Part shown: one piece after another, positions 23,526 to 23,838 of the stretch
How the letters are laid out: every line of letters starts with the position of its first letter
Position numbering within the stretch: position 1 is the stretch's first letter
Source of the DNA: an uncultured Pseudomonadales bacterium
Lineage (GTDB): Bacteria; Pseudomonadota; Gammaproteobacteria; Pseudomonadales; Cellvibrionaceae
NCBI GenBank assembly: GCA_938048505.1
Contig: CALIUX010000197.1
Coordinates: 1 to 23,838 of the forward strand
Direction: 5' to 3'
DNA length: 23,838 bases
Position numbers and translations under genes: made by a program
Notes under the pieces: generated by a model
The model's input: only the letters and a program-made list of their open reading frames with translations
The model's database searches: none
Told to the model about the DNA's origin: nothing

Positions 23526-23838
23526 TTACTTTTTCTTCATCGCTTGCTGAAATAGCGCAGCCATTGTGCCTTGTTGGTTGTTGCCACTATTACGAGACGG
23601 ATTACTGTTTTTAGAATATTTATTGGATTCTTTACGCGGTGCTTGGCGTCGTGTGTTGTCGCCTGATTTAGCCGTTTCACTGGCTTTATCATCTAAACGC
23701 ATAGACAGCGCAATGCGCTTGCGCTGTACATCCACTTCCATCACTTTGACTTTAACAATATCACCTGCTTTCACAACACTATGGGGGTCTTTCACAAAAC
23801 TATGGCTCAGTGCAGAGATATGCACTAAACCGTCTTGG
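23526..23838 (-). CDS. tex: Tex family RNA-binding protein, C-terminal S1 domain (cut by window edge)
   Basis: The last ~104 residues of a protein that continues beyond the window's right end; the frame stays open through the last base. The visible part starts QDGLVHISALSHSFVKDP and continues VVKAGDIVKVKVMEVD, then RKRIALSMRLDD, which is the S1 RNA-binding domain that closes Tex/YhgF. Tex is a conserved transcription-accessory, nucleic-acid-binding protein that associates with RNA polymerase. After the S1 domain comes a basic, Asn/Ser/Lys-rich tail ending MAALFQQAMKKK, usual for Tex. The stop codon is at 23526-23528; the first Val before HISAL is internal, not a start. Confidence 0.85.
   Translation of the reverse strand, partial: QDGLVHISALSHSFVKDPHSVVKAGDIVKVKVMEVDVQRKRIALSMRLDDKASETAKSGDNTRRQAPRKESNKYSKNSNPSRNSGNNQQGTMAALFQQAMKKK

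Overview
The window looks like part of the chromosome of a marine, agar-degrading gammaproteobacterium, most likely from the Cellvibrionales (Saccharophagus/Cellvibrio-like). The reasons are two secreted GH16 beta-agarase-type enzymes (one with a Gly/Asn linker and a ricin-type CBM13), a lipoprotein with a long poly-Ser linker, an fpr/finR divergent pair of the Pseudomonas type, moderate-to-low GC, and E. coli-like hemC, rtcB and tex. The taxon is inferred; no rRNA gene is present.

Layout. (1) 1-1962: the first codons of cobQ (minus, cut by the window edge), ferredoxin-NADP reductase fpr (minus), and a divergent FinR-like LysR regulator whose shared intergenic region carries a perfect 23-bp palindrome. 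(2) 2335-8584: four separate plus-strand genes for exported proteins: an Ig/RCC1-like lipoprotein, a single-domain GH16 enzyme, a class-3 lipase-like lipoprotein, and a GH16-CBM13 beta-agarase. This is an accessory polysaccharide-degradation island, closed by a bidirectional terminator at 8647-8687. (3) 8719-19089: a minus-strand nitrogen-scavenging operon: periplasmic binding protein, ABC permease, ABC ATPase, two DUF1989 proteins (UAAP1/UAAP2 type), a 1204-aa biotin-dependent 'urea' carboxylase and allophanate hydrolase. (4) 20203-21141: hemC. (5) 21202-23838: a small lipoprotein, a small basic protein, rtcB, and the C-terminal S1 domain of tex, all minus.

The most informative hidden element is directly in front of the carboxylase start codon. 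On the minus strand at 14306-14360 there are two hairpins whose tetraloops read ACGA and ACGG, followed at once by the ribosome binding site. This is the architecture of a guanidine-II (mini-ykkC) riboswitch. It points to guanidine rather than urea as the substrate: guanidine to carboxyguanidine (carboxylase), to allophanate plus ammonia (the DUF1989 pair), to ammonia and CO2 (allophanate hydrolase), with uptake by the ABC transporter. The operon also has a candidate sigma-54 promoter about 310 bp upstream of its first gene, a perfect 17-bp-arm hairpin after the binding-protein gene, and a 15-bp minisatellite in front of the riboswitch.

A second candidate regulatory system lies between tex and rtcB: a promoter with a perfect -35 box, a 9-codon leader ORF with a strong ribosome binding site, an intrinsic terminator starting 2 nt after the leader stop codon, and an alternative pairing between the leader's ribosome binding site and the terminator's 5' arm. 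This looks like translation-coupled attenuation of the RNA-repair ligase gene. No tRNA or rRNA gene, CRISPR array, insertion sequence or prophage was seen.
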